Shown: positions 15,272-23,951 of the stretch, in pieces | Layout of the letters: every line of letters begins with the position of its first letter | Position numbering within the stretch: position 1 is the first letter of the stretch | Source of the DNA: Caryophanales bacterium UBA3375 | GTDB lineage: Bacteria > Bacillota_I > Bacilli_A > UBA3375 | Reading direction: 5' to 3' | NCBI GenBank assembly: GCA_002359095.1 | Contig: DEQD01000021.1 | Span: 1 to 26,069 of the forward strand | DNA: 26,069 nucleotides | The notes under the pieces: model-generated | Databases searched by the model: none | The model's input: the letters and a program-made list of their open reading frames with translations, nothing else | Told to the model about the DNA's origin: nothing | Translations under genes and position numbers: made by a program

Positions 15272-16230
15272 TATTTCTCACTTTTAATATTAGTATCTTT
15301 TGTAATATAGATTGGTCTATTTTTAATCTCTAAATATATTTTTGATAAATATAAACCAATTATTCCTAAAAATAAAATAGTAATACCAATTAAAAACGAA
15401 ATTAATGTAATAGTCGATGCCCAACCAGGAGTTTGTGCTCCATTAATTAGAGTATCAATTATTGCATATGTCCCAAATCCAAAACTACATAATGAAATAA
15501 TACAACCAACTACTATAGCAATAAGTAATGGGGTTGTTGAAAATGCTACTATTCCTTCAATTGCATATTTAAATAAAGACCAAAAACTCCAGCTAGTTTC
15601 ACCAGCTACACGTTCAACGTTTTCATATTCAATCCATTCTTGTCTAAATCCAACAAAAGAGAATAACCCTTTAGAAAAACGATTGACTTCCTTACATTCT
15701 AAAATTGCATCTACCATTTGACGAGTCATTAAACGATAATCACGTGCTCCATCAACAAACTCAATATCACTAATTTTGTTAATAAAGCGATAAAACATCC
15801 GAGCAAAAAAACTTCTAATCGGTGGTTCCCCTTTACGAGTAACACGTCTAGTTCCAATACTATCATATCCTTGATTAACTACTAAATCAAACATTTGCGG
15901 AAGCAGTGATGGTGGATCTTGAAGATCAGCATCCATTAATGTTACTAACTCACCACGACTTGCTTCAAGTCCAGCATAAATTGCTGCCTCTTTACCAAAG
16001 TTTCGTGAAAAACTAACATATTTAACACTACTATCTTTGTTTGCTAACTCTTTAATTACTTCTAAAGTTTTATCTCTACTTCCATCATTAACTAAGATTA
16101 ATTCAAAATCTACTTTAGTTGGTGCTCCATCTTTAATAAACTCTAGTTTTTTTAATTTAATATACTCATCATAAAAATAAGATAATGCTTTCTCTTCATT
16201 ATAACATGGTACAATAATACTTAATAACAT
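15271..16230 (-). CDS. Membrane glycosyltransferase family 2, GtrB-like
   Basis: Transfers a sugar from a nucleotide sugar to a polyprenyl phosphate, by similarity to GtrB/YkoT/DPM1-type enzymes. Seen: SIIVPCYNEEKAL (4-16), LVNDGSRDKT (46-55), the metal-binding DADLQDPP (100-107), GTRRVTRKGEPP, and YRLM in the acceptor-site region. Two C-terminal membrane helices (about 226-252 and 262-300) anchor it. 319 residues, normal. Paired with gtrA. The sugar cannot be inferred. It lies 8 bases after fhs. Confidence 0.92.
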   Translation of the reverse strand: MLLSIIVPCYNEEKALSYFYDEYIKLKKLEFIKDGAPTKVDFELILVNDGSRDKTLEVIKELANKDSSVKYVSFSRNFGKEAAIYAGLEASRGELVTLMDADLQDPPSLLPQMFDLVVNQGYDSIGTRRVTRKGEPPIRSFFARMFYRFINKISDIEFVDGARDYRLMTRQMVDAILECKEVNRFSKGLFSFVGFRQEWIEYENVERVAGETSWSFWSLFKYAIEGIVAFSTTPLLIAIVVGCIISLCSFGFGTYAIIDTLINGAQTPGWASTITLISFLIGITILFLGIIGLYLSKIYLEIKNRPIYITKDTNIKSEK

Positions 16231-16238
16231 ATTTATCC

Positions 16239-17888
16239 TTAACTTAAATTATCTATAATTCCATCATGATACTTAATCTTAGTAGCATTAGGTTCTTTAT
16301 TAAGACCCGGCATCGTCATAATCTTATTAGCATAACAAATAATAAATTTAGAACCATGACATACTTTAAAATCAGTGATAGTAATATCAAAATCATTTGG
16401 AGCATTTAATAAAGATTCATCATCACTAAATGATTTTGGTGTTTTTGCCATACAAATAAAATAATCATCTAGTTTTGATTGTTTTATTTGTTCATATTTA
16501 TCCTTAACTTCTTCTTTAACGATAAATCCATTTCCACCATAAACATTTTTTATAATATTATTTATCTTAGTATCTAAATCATCATCTAAATTATAGTTAT
16601 ATTTAGTAATACTTTCTTGATTTAGTTTTTCAATTACTAGATTAGCTAAATCAAGAGCACCTTCACTACCTTGACTATATCCATAATTAATTGCTACATC
16701 AATGTTATGTTCTTGACATAACTCTTTAAATGTATTTATCTCATCTTCACTATCTTGACTAAATACATTTAAAGATACAACACAATTAACATTAGTATTT
16801 CTAATATTATTAACATGACGCAATAAATTATCAAAACCTACCTTTAGTGCTTCTACATTTTCTTTGTTTAAATCTTCAACACTAATACCTGATTGGTATT
16901 TAAGTGCTCTAATTGTAGCAACTAATACAGCACAATCAACATTAAAATCAGCTAACCTTGATTTAATATCTATAAATTTTTCATAACCTAAATCACTACC
17001 AAATCCTGCTTCTGTTACTACGATATCTGCTAGGTTTCTAGCTGTATTAGTTGCAATAATTGAATTACAACCATGGGCAATATTAGCAAATGGTCCTCCA
17101 TGAATTAAAACTGGATTATTTTCTAAAGTTTGAACTAAATTAGGTTTTAAACAATCTTTCATTAAGCTCATAATTGAACCACTAATGTTTAAATCTTTAA
17201 CAAATACTGATTTATTATTAAATGTTTTAGCTACTTCGATATTTTCTACGCGGTTAATAAAATCATCTTCATCTTTACTTAAACATAATATTGCCATAAG
17301 TTCACTAGCAACTGTTATTTCAAAACCATCTTTTCTTTCTACTCCATTAAATTTAGATCCTTGAGCAATAGTAATATCACGAAGTGTACGATCATTCATA
17401 TCCATTACACGTTTGATTAATACTTGATTTGGATCAATATTTAATGGATTATCTTGATAAATATAATTATCTAATACTGCACAAATTAAATTATTAGTTG
17501 TAGTAATAGCATGCATATCACCTGTAAAATGAAGATTTATATCTTCCATTGGAATAACTTGATTATAACCTCCTCCACACGCTCCACCTTTAAGTCCAAA
17601 TACTGGACCTAGAGATGGTTCTCTTAAACAAATTAAGGTTTTTTTACCTAATTTATTTAAGGCATCACCTAAACCAATTGTTGTTGTACTTTTACCTTCA
17701 CCTGCTGGTGTTGGAGAAATAGCAGTTACTATTACTACTTTACCATTTCCTTTAGTGGTGATTGGATTAATCTTAGCTTTATCATCACCATATTGAAAAA
17801 TATCAAAAGGACTAATATCTAGTCCTTTTGATATATCAGTTATATGTTTTTTATTAGCACTTCTTGCTATTTTGATATCAGATAACAT
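16239..17888 (-). CDS. fhs: Formate-tetrahydrofolate ligase
   Basis: ATP-dependent formation of 10-formyl-THF from formate and THF. Seen: P-loop-like PTPAGEGKSTTTIGLGDAL (about 59-77), REPSLGPVFGLKGGACGGG, the VIPMEDINLHFTGDMHAI region, FANIAHGCNSI, VTEAGFGSDLGYEKF and MPGLNKEP near the end. 549 residues, normal length. SD AGGAG is formed around the stop of the M23 gene. Its partner folate genes (thyA, folA) are close by but in a separate unit; supplies one-carbon units for purine and fMet synthesis. Confidence 0.97.
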   Translation of the reverse strand: MLSDIKIARSANKKHITDISKGLDISPFDIFQYGDDKAKINPITTKGNGKVVIVTAISPTPAGEGKSTTTIGLGDALNKLGKKTLICLREPSLGPVFGLKGGACGGGYNQVIPMEDINLHFTGDMHAITTTNNLICAVLDNYIYQDNPLNIDPNQVLIKRVMDMNDRTLRDITIAQGSKFNGVERKDGFEITVASELMAILCLSKDEDDFINRVENIEVAKTFNNKSVFVKDLNISGSIMSLMKDCLKPNLVQTLENNPVLIHGGPFANIAHGCNSIIATNTARNLADIVVTEAGFGSDLGYEKFIDIKSRLADFNVDCAVLVATIRALKYQSGISVEDLNKENVEALKVGFDNLLRHVNNIRNTNVNCVVSLNVFSQDSEDEINTFKELCQEHNIDVAINYGYSQGSEGALDLANLVIEKLNQESITKYNYNLDDDLDTKINNIIKNVYGGNGFIVKEEVKDKYEQIKQSKLDDYFICMAKTPKSFSDDESLLNAPNDFDITITDFKVCHGSKFIICYANKIMTMPGLNKEPNATKIKYHDGIIDNLS

Positions 17889-17895
17889 TTAACTC

Positions 17896-19086
17896 CTATC
17901 TACCATTAAACCATACACCTTTAGGTGGGAAGTTAACCATATTACGTGGATTTATCCAACTTCCACCTTGCCATCCATAAGCACCACTACTTAACTCAAA
18001 GTGTAGGTGGGGACCAAAGGCAAATCCTGTTTGTCCTATAGTACCTAATTGAGTAGAAGCATCAACATATTGTCCTTTACTTACATTAATACTACTCATA
18101 TGGCAATATGAAGAAATTACTTGTTGTCCGTTGTAATTGTGTACAATTAATACTTGATTTCCACCACCCGCAACAATATTATATCCTGCTGCAATTACTT
18201 GACCTACACCAATAGAATAAATTGGTCCACCAGATCCACTTTGACCAAGATCAATTCCAGTATGACCTACTCCATTATTAGATGCATGGTTTCCATCTAA
18301 TCTAAATTCATCTGTTACCATACCATAACTTACTGGTCGTGCAAATGCTCCATTACTTTGCATTTGACCACAATCAACACCATATACTTGACCCGGTTGA
18401 CAACCAGCTGCTGCCATCATTTGCTCTAGATTTTGTTGGGCAACAACACCAGCTTGAGCAGAATTATAGTTATTCTCTGCTTCAGAGTGTTGTGCTTGAA
18501 CTTTATCTCTTAGAATTTCTAACTCTTGAGTTTTAGCATCAATCTCTGCTACTTTAACATCTAATTCAGCTTTTTGTTGTTCTAATTGTGCTTTCTTTTC
18601 ATTTAATTGTTTTTGAAGTTCAATTGCTTCATTAATTGAAGTAACACCAGCATCTAATATTTTATTAGTTGCTTCTTGTTCTTCAAATTCTTCACTACCA
18701 AAATCATCTTGGAAGATTTGATCAATAAGTGGGTTAGTTACATTAACACGTTGATAGAATACTAAACTAGCTCCTGCTTTCTCTTTAATATTATCAATCT
18801 CTTGTTGTTTAGTTTCAATCTCAATATTAGTAGTAGCAATTGCTCCTTCAATTGCTGCTTTTTCATTGTTTAATGTTTCTTGTTGACTATGAGCTTCTGC
18901 TACTTTATTTAAAATATCTTTTAATGATAATTCTTGAGCTCTTAATTGATTAAGAGCTTCTTGTCTTTCTTGTTCTAGTTGTTGTTTTTCTTGTTGAACT
19001 TGATCAATTGTTTGAGCAAATACACTACCTGGAAAAATAACAACTGCTATTACCATTAACATTAATATTTTAGATGTTTTTTTCAT
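17896..19086 (-). CDS. Secreted coiled-coil M23 family peptidoglycan hydrolase
   Basis: Signal peptide (KILMLMVIAVVIFPG, cleavage near VFAQT), then a Gln/Glu-rich double coiled coil (about residues 25-210) with the IEGAIATTNIEIETKQQEID pattern of EnvC/PcsB-like regulators, a short linker, and a C-terminal LytM/M23 domain (about 265-390) with HTGIDLG, the GNQVLIVHN strand, SSYCHMSS and HLHFEL. The zinc ligands of active M23 peptidases (H and D in HTGID, H in HLH) are present, so it may be catalytically competent, unlike EnvC. Probably acts in cell separation. Start set at ATG 19086, with GGGAG just before it; a TTG at 19098 is less likely. Confidence 0.9.
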   Translation of the reverse strand: MKKTSKILMLMVIAVVIFPGSVFAQTIDQVQQEKQQLEQERQEALNQLRAQELSLKDILNKVAEAHSQQETLNNEKAAIEGAIATTNIEIETKQQEIDNIKEKAGASLVFYQRVNVTNPLIDQIFQDDFGSEEFEEQEATNKILDAGVTSINEAIELQKQLNEKKAQLEQQKAELDVKVAEIDAKTQELEILRDKVQAQHSEAENNYNSAQAGVVAQQNLEQMMAAAGCQPGQVYGVDCGQMQSNGAFARPVSYGMVTDEFRLDGNHASNNGVGHTGIDLGQSGSGGPIYSIGVGQVIAAGYNIVAGGGNQVLIVHNYNGQQVISSYCHMSSINVSKGQYVDASTQLGTIGQTGFAFGPHLHFELSSGAYGWQGGSWINPRNMVNFPPKGVWFNGR

Positions 19087-19108
19087 TCTATCTCCCAACG
19101 TTACTTAT

Positions 19109-19137
19109 ATTATAACAAAATTTAGTAGTGTTTTTAA
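19109..19137 (-). promoter_or_regulatory. Extended -10 promoter of the M23-fhs-GT-gtrA unit
   Basis: TGTTATAAT (19117-19109) with TTAAAA (19137-19132) at a 17-base spacing; the latter matches the -35 consensus at 4 of 6 bases and overlaps the folA stop codon. SD GGGAG lies further downstream. Confidence 0.6.
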
Positions 19138-19610
19138 TCTATTCGTTCATAGATTTCAAAGACTAAATCTTTATTTTCACCTTGACTTTGACTAACTAAT
19201 TTAAAGTTAGTTAAATCAAGGTTAATTTTAGCATCACCACTATATTCTTTATTAATTCTAGTTAAATATATTTTATTAGCATAATTAATCGTTTGATCAA
19301 AGATTTTAACTCCACCACAAATCATTATTTCTTTACCATCTTCATCTAATGCTAATACTTCTTCTATACTATTAATAACATTAGCATCATCAAGAGTCAA
19401 GTTATTGTCTCTTGATAACACATAAGTAATGCGGTTAGGTAATGCCTTACCGATTTGCTTATAGGTTGTATGTCCCATGACATTAATTTTATTAATTGTA
19501 TTTTCTTTATAGTATGCTAAATCTTCTGGATAGTGCCAAGGTAGACCATAAGGTTTTGTACTATCTCCGACTACATCATTACTTGCTTTAGCTAAGATTA
19601 AACTAATCAT
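19134..19610 (-). CDS. folA: Dihydrofolate reductase
   Basis: NADPH-dependent reduction of dihydrofolate, regenerating the product of thymidylate synthase. Seen: ISLILAKASNDVVG, LPWHYPEDLAYYKE (the active-site acidic residue), INVMGHTTYKQIGKALPNR (cofactor-binding), and MICGGVKIFDQ. 158 residues, normal. The start is taken as ATG 19610, with an SD-like GAAGGTGA in the last codons of the restriction endonuclease gene; a GTG at 19616 is possible. It overlaps the endonuclease gene by 8 nt, so its translation may depend on it. Confidence 0.95.
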   Translation of the reverse strand: MISLILAKASNDVVGDSTKPYGLPWHYPEDLAYYKENTINKINVMGHTTYKQIGKALPNRITYVLSRDNNLTLDDANVINSIEEVLALDEDGKEIMICGGVKIFDQTINYANKIYLTRINKEYSGDAKINLDLTNFKLVSQSQGENKDLVFEIYERID

Positions 19611-21177
19611 TTTCACCTTCTTTTCGTATATTATGCAGAAGTTGTTTTATATTACTAACACCATTTATCATTTCAAGAGATTCATGTATATTATTAGCAA
19701 AAATATCAAGATTATCAGCATACTTAATAAATTCCGTATATAATCTTACTCGTTTGTCAATGTTTGGTGATATATACCAACAAAAGCAGTCACTTCTTTC
19801 CTCTCTATTTTGAAAATCAATTAAATGAGTTGTAATCGGAATTAATTCATTGACTAATTGTTGCTTGCTACCTCTTATAAGTGTTAACTCAACTATACCT
19901 TTACCTTCTTCATTGTGAATTTCAATATCAGGCTTCCCTGCAGGAGCATGAAATGTTGGTAATCCATTTTGATCAACTATATAGTTTGGCATGATTTTGA
20001 TGTCTTTTACATTTTTATATAACTTTAAAGCTATAAAAAACTCAAGAAGAATAGGCGAAGAAACCATGTCTAAATCTGGTATCATTTTTGTTTTTTTATT
20101 ACCTAATAAATTAATAATCATACTATCTAAATCATTTTCTGATTCTTCAATTATATTGATCCATTTGTCAAATTTATAATCTTTAACATCTTTTATGTTA
20201 ATAATGTTTTTAAATTTTTCTTGAATAAACGGATGTGTTTGTGACATGTATTCCATATATTTGTTTTTTGGTAGCTCAAGTTTATCATTTAACTGTGCAA
20301 TATCTTGCAAAACATCTTCAAACATTTCATTAATAATGATTCCATCATATCCATTTGTTGTTATTAGACCAGAATAACGTAACTTTCTTAAAAACGAATC
20401 AGGAACATCCACAAATAGTTTATCATACTTCATTTCTTTTTCTGATGCTCCTAGTTTGTTGATTAAAAAACTTCTAATTTCTTCTCTTTTTTTATCTTGA
20501 TTTTTAATTTCTCTAAATTTAATAATTTCATTAGCAACCCTTTTGTAGTCATTATCAATTGAAGACATTATTAGGCATATTTCATCTCTTCTGATTTCAT
20601 CTATCCCATGTTTTCTAAGTTCTATAAAAACAGATGCTAGGAGTGGAACAGGTCTAAATTTATTTTTTACATTTCTGCAAGGGTTTTGTGAATGCAGGTT
20701 TATCATTATATTTAACATTATAAACTGTATGCTGATAATATCATCATTTTTATAAGCGTTAAAAAAACGATAACCTAAGGATGAAATTTTGATTTCTTGA
20801 TCTTGTCTATAATCTATTAATCCAAACTCTTTCAATAAATTGTAATGTGTGTCAAACCTACTCATTATTCCTTTATCAAAATACGCTTCTTTATGAGTTT
20901 CATTTTGTTTAACATAATCTACAATATCTTCCAATTGTTTTTCTGTTAACGTTCCCTCTTCAAACTCTTTTGTTAAATTAAGATAAGTTAATGCATTTTT
21001 CGGTCTATATGTCTTATTATTGTATAATTTCTTATAAATCTCCATAACCACTTCGGTATTACAAATAAATCCATCATAATCAACAATGGCCGATAAAAAA
21101 TCACCTATTCTTTCGGGATTTCTTAAAGTTGTTGACCACATTAATGGCTTGTATTTAGGTTTTGTCTTTTTAACCAT
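19603..21177 (-). CDS. AlwI-family type II restriction endonuclease
   Basis: The N-terminus MWSTTLRNPERIGDFL is diagnostic for the AlwI family (RE_AlwI), followed by the PD-(D/E)XK-like site PDIEIHNEEGKGIVELTLI (P416, D417, E430, T432). AlwI-type enzymes cut outside asymmetric sites such as GGATC. 524 residues, no disruption. SD AGGAGG is perfect, 9 bases after the second methyltransferase. Arginine codons are mostly AGA, in contrast to the CGT of rplS and rpoD, a hint of transfer. The exact site cannot be read from sequence; the family and the two methyltransferases point to an asymmetric one. Confidence 0.87.
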   Translation of the reverse strand: MVKKTKPKYKPLMWSTTLRNPERIGDFLSAIVDYDGFICNTEVVMEIYKKLYNNKTYRPKNALTYLNLTKEFEEGTLTEKQLEDIVDYVKQNETHKEAYFDKGIMSRFDTHYNLLKEFGLIDYRQDQEIKISSLGYRFFNAYKNDDIISIQFIMLNIMINLHSQNPCRNVKNKFRPVPLLASVFIELRKHGIDEIRRDEICLIMSSIDNDYKRVANEIIKFREIKNQDKKREEIRSFLINKLGASEKEMKYDKLFVDVPDSFLRKLRYSGLITTNGYDGIIINEMFEDVLQDIAQLNDKLELPKNKYMEYMSQTHPFIQEKFKNIINIKDVKDYKFDKWINIIEESENDLDSMIINLLGNKKTKMIPDLDMVSSPILLEFFIALKLYKNVKDIKIMPNYIVDQNGLPTFHAPAGKPDIEIHNEEGKGIVELTLIRGSKQQLVNELIPITTHLIDFQNREERSDCFCWYISPNIDKRVRLYTEFIKYADNLDIFANNIHESLEMINGVSNIKQLLHNIRKEGEND

Positions 21178-21187
21178 TGTGTACCTC

Positions 21188-22078
21188 CTAATAATTCGTT
21201 ATTATTACTTCTATTATTTCTTTCTTACCATTATCGTTTTTATTTATATAATTCGTATTAATTCTAGTAAAATTAAATTGTTTTAATTTTTTTAAATAAT
21301 CATTCTTCTTACCTTGATACGAATAAACATTAGATAACATAAACTTCACGCCTTTTTTATCTAATTCTATTAGTAAATCATACAGTTCTTCTTCTTTCTC
21401 TTCATCCCATATCTTATTATACTCTGCTCCAGTTATTAAATAAGGGGGATCTAAATAAACAAAATCACCTTTTTGAAAATCAATATTTTTAAGGTACGAA
21501 AAACTTCTAACCTGATATGATATTTTATTACTTTTTGAAAAATCCTGATAATCTAACAAAGCATTTTTCACCCTGTCATTATAAATTAAGTTTCCCACTG
21601 GAACATTATATTCATCTTTTTTATTGAATCTTAATATTCTATTAAAAGAATAGATTACCAAAACATAAAGTAACTCAACTCTTTTTGTTTTGTTGTAATC
21701 TTCTCTTAATTTAACATATTGACTTTTATTAATATGAGCATTGTATGTTTTAGGATATTTTTTCTTTATTTCTTCTAACTTTTTTCCATCAGAAAACATT
21801 AATAATGAATTATCAGATAAATTTACAGTAAGTCCATATTCTTGAATTACTTTTTCAATTTTTTCTATGCTGTTTCTTTTTGACAAAAATTTGTGAATTT
21901 CAATCACGTTTTTGTCAACATCGGATAGAATATATGAATTTGCTTCTATATTCATACCTACAGCTCCCCCTCCTAAAAAAGGTTCATAGTAATTATTAAT
22001 TTTTTTAGGAAAAAATTCCTTAATTTGATTTACATATTTACTTTTATCTCCTACATAAAATAATGGTGATTTTCTCAT
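21188..22078 (-). CDS. D12-class (Dam-like) N6-adenine DNA methyltransferase
   Basis: Alpha-class m6A methyltransferase. Seen: motif X FYVGDKSKY (7-15), motif I YEPFLGGGAVGMNI (31-44), the Dam-like FNRILRFNKKDEYNVPVG (about 145-162), and motif IV VYLDPPY (207-213). The Dam-like stretch suggests a GATC-containing target. Start ATG overlaps the previous methyltransferase stop as ATGA. Protects one strand of the asymmetric site of the paired endonuclease, in the usual scheme. Arginines seen are AGA or AGG only. Confidence 0.92.
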   Translation of the reverse strand: MRKSPLFYVGDKSKYVNQIKEFFPKKINNYYEPFLGGGAVGMNIEANSYILSDVDKNVIEIHKFLSKRNSIEKIEKVIQEYGLTVNLSDNSLLMFSDGKKLEEIKKKYPKTYNAHINKSQYVKLREDYNKTKRVELLYVLVIYSFNRILRFNKKDEYNVPVGNLIYNDRVKNALLDYQDFSKSNKISYQVRSFSYLKNIDFQKGDFVYLDPPYLITGAEYNKIWDEEKEEELYDLLIELDKKGVKFMLSNVYSYQGKKNDYLKKLKQFNFTRINTNYINKNDNGKKEIIEVIITNY

Positions 22079-23061
22079 TCAACCTCACATATAAATAAAT
22101 ATTCTTTATGGTTATTAAATTCAGTTTTACCAGAATTGAAGTATTTATGTTTAATTTCCTTTATGGTTAACTTCCCTTTAGCTTTCATAATTTTATTAAT
22201 TTCTTCAAATGAAATTTTGTTTTGCGAACTTTTACTTTTAGAAGTATATGTATTATTATACGACAAAATTATTAATTTTGCTTCAACATCTTCTATTAAT
22301 TTTTGCAGTTTATCTGATGCATTACTTCTGCAATAATCACTCATATTTTCCACAGGAGGCTTCTTAGCAACACCTTCTGGCTCAAATTCTTCCCATTTCA
22401 CTATTGTTTCTAACACGTGATAAAATCTACTGTATTGTCTTGAATTGTATGGTGGATCTATGTAAACAACATCATACTTAACATTTTTAACCAATTCATT
22501 TGCATCTTCTTTATAAATTTCGAATTTTAAATCTGTAGGAATAATCAAGTTAAATTCAAAACTTCTAGTATTCTTATTATTTTTGAAGTAAGCTTCGTAA
22601 TGACCGACCGTATTAGCACTTCTATCAGCAGAATATAGTAAACTAGCAATCAATATATATTTCTCTCTTAGTGTTACTTCTTCTTTTTCTATTTCCTCCC
22701 TTATCGCACCTATTTTTTCACATTCTTCTTTTGTAAAGTATGTATCTTGATATATATCCGAAAAAAATGTTTTTTTTGGTTTAATATCTTGATATTTTTC
22801 TGCTATAGATTCTAGTTTCTTTTTAGAGTATCTACCCTTACCAAAAAAAGCGTTATATATAACATTGTTAGAATATAATATGTCATTTACACCTATTCTA
22901 CTATACATCTCTGATACGCTATACGCAACCACTCCAGTTCCACCAAATAAATCTAGAAATGAATTATATTTATATTTTCTAAGCTCTTTAATTATCTCTT
23001 CAACTATTTTACTCTTACTACCAATATAACGGCGATTATCTATATTAAATTTACTATACAC
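22075..23061 (-). CDS. Second D12-class N6-adenine DNA methyltransferase
   Basis: Alpha-class m6A methyltransferase. Seen: motif X RRYIGSKSKIVEEI (about 10-23), motif I FLDLFGGTGVVAYSV (35-49), motif IV VYIDPPYNSRQY (199-210), and a C-terminal HKEYLFICE. Longer than the first one (328 residues) and only distantly related, which fits modification of the other strand of an asymmetric site. The start is GTG at 23061, with SD AAAGGA inside the last thyA codons; it overlaps thyA by 8 nt. An ATG start near here is not available. Confidence 0.9.
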   Translation of the reverse strand: MYSKFNIDNRRYIGSKSKIVEEIIKELRKYKYNSFLDLFGGTGVVAYSVSEMYSRIGVNDILYSNNVIYNAFFGKGRYSKKKLESIAEKYQDIKPKKTFFSDIYQDTYFTKEECEKIGAIREEIEKEEVTLREKYILIASLLYSADRSANTVGHYEAYFKNNKNTRSFEFNLIIPTDLKFEIYKEDANELVKNVKYDVVYIDPPYNSRQYSRFYHVLETIVKWEEFEPEGVAKKPPVENMSDYCRSNASDKLQKLIEDVEAKLIILSYNNTYTSKSKSSQNKISFEEINKIMKAKGKLTIKEIKHKYFNSGKTEFNNHKEYLFICEVE

Positions 23062-23848
23062 TAACTGTTCCTTTAATTAATGGATGTGGGTCATACCCGA
23101 TTAACTCGATATCTTCATATGTGAAGTCTTCGATGTTTTTTATTTCTGGATTTAATTTTATTTGTGGTAATTCTTTTGGTTCACGAGTTAATTGCAAATC
23201 TACTTGTTCTAAGTGGTTTTTATAAATGTGTAAATCGCCAAATGTATGAATAAATTCTCCTACTTCTAAATCACACACTTGAGCAATCATGTGGGTAAGT
23301 AATGAATAACTGGCAATATTAAATGGTACTCCTAAAAAGACATCCGCACTTCTTTGATATAGTTGGCATGATAATTTACCATTAGCGACATAAAATTGGA
23401 CAAATGCATGACATGGAGCTAGAGCCATTTGGTCTAAGTCTCCTGCATTCCACGCACTAATAATGATTCTTCTAGAATCAGGATTATTTTTAATTTGATC
23501 AATTACATTTTGTAATTGGTCAATTTCTTGACCACGACTATTTGTCCAATGACGCCATTGGTATCCATATACAGGTCCTAAATCTCCATTTTCATCAGCC
23601 CATTCATTCCAGATACGAACGTTATTATCTTGTAAGTATTTAACGTTTGTATCTCCTTTAATAAACCATAATAGTTCATGGACAATACTTGGCCAATGAA
23701 CCTTTTTAGTTGTAAGTAGCGGAAATCCTTTACTTAAATCATATCTATTTTGATAACCAAATACACTAATAGTACCAGTACCTGTTCTATCTTCTTTTTC
23801 TACTCCATTTTCTTTTATATAATTTAGCATATCTAAATATTGTTTCAT
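23054..23848 (-). CDS. thyA: Thymidylate synthase
   Basis: Methylates dUMP to dTMP using methylene-THF, producing dihydrofolate. Seen: DRTGTGTISVFGYQNRYDL, FPLLTTKKVHW, WNEWADENGDLGPVYGYQWR, the active-site cysteine in LAPCHAFVQFYV, RSADVFLGVPFNIASY (nucleotide-binding), and the dUMP-site HIYKNHLEQ. 264 residues, normal length. It forms one unit with the R-M cassette and folA, transcribed from its own extended -10 promoter. Confidence 0.98.
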   Translation of the reverse strand: MKQYLDMLNYIKENGVEKEDRTGTGTISVFGYQNRYDLSKGFPLLTTKKVHWPSIVHELLWFIKGDTNVKYLQDNNVRIWNEWADENGDLGPVYGYQWRHWTNSRGQEIDQLQNVIDQIKNNPDSRRIIISAWNAGDLDQMALAPCHAFVQFYVANGKLSCQLYQRSADVFLGVPFNIASYSLLTHMIAQVCDLEVGEFIHTFGDLHIYKNHLEQVDLQLTREPKELPQIKLNPEIKNIEDFTYEDIELIGYDPHPLIKGTVSV

Positions 23849-23878
23849 AATATTCCTTTTAATTTATCTTTTTTAATT

Positions 23879-23887
23879 ATTATAACA
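23879..23887 (-). promoter_or_regulatory. Extended -10 promoter of thyA
   Basis: TGTTATAAT (23887-23879) about 30 bases before the thyA start, with the SD AAAAGGA close to the ATG. The region 17-18 bases upstream (ATTTTT, within the preceding terminator) is a poor -35. Confidence 0.6.
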
Positions 23888-23901
23888 CTTATTATTTAAT
23901 T

Positions 23902-23935
23902 AAAAATGACTCCTTAGTTATAAGGTGTCATTTTT
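23902..23935 (-). terminator. Terminator after the small membrane-protein gene
   Basis: Long stem AAAAATGAC(A)CCTTA / TAAGG(A)GTCATTTTT with a short loop and one mismatch, 16 bases after the stop codon at 23952; the stem's own T run plus a T-rich tail would release RNA polymerase. It is nearly symmetrical, so it may work both ways. Confidence 0.85.
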
Positions 23936-23951
23936 ATCTATTATTTGATAA

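Noticed and set aside
19603..23061. Controller (C) protein gene for the R-M system
   Set aside because: All three genes abut or overlap; there is no room for a small helix-turn-helix gene and none in the flanks.
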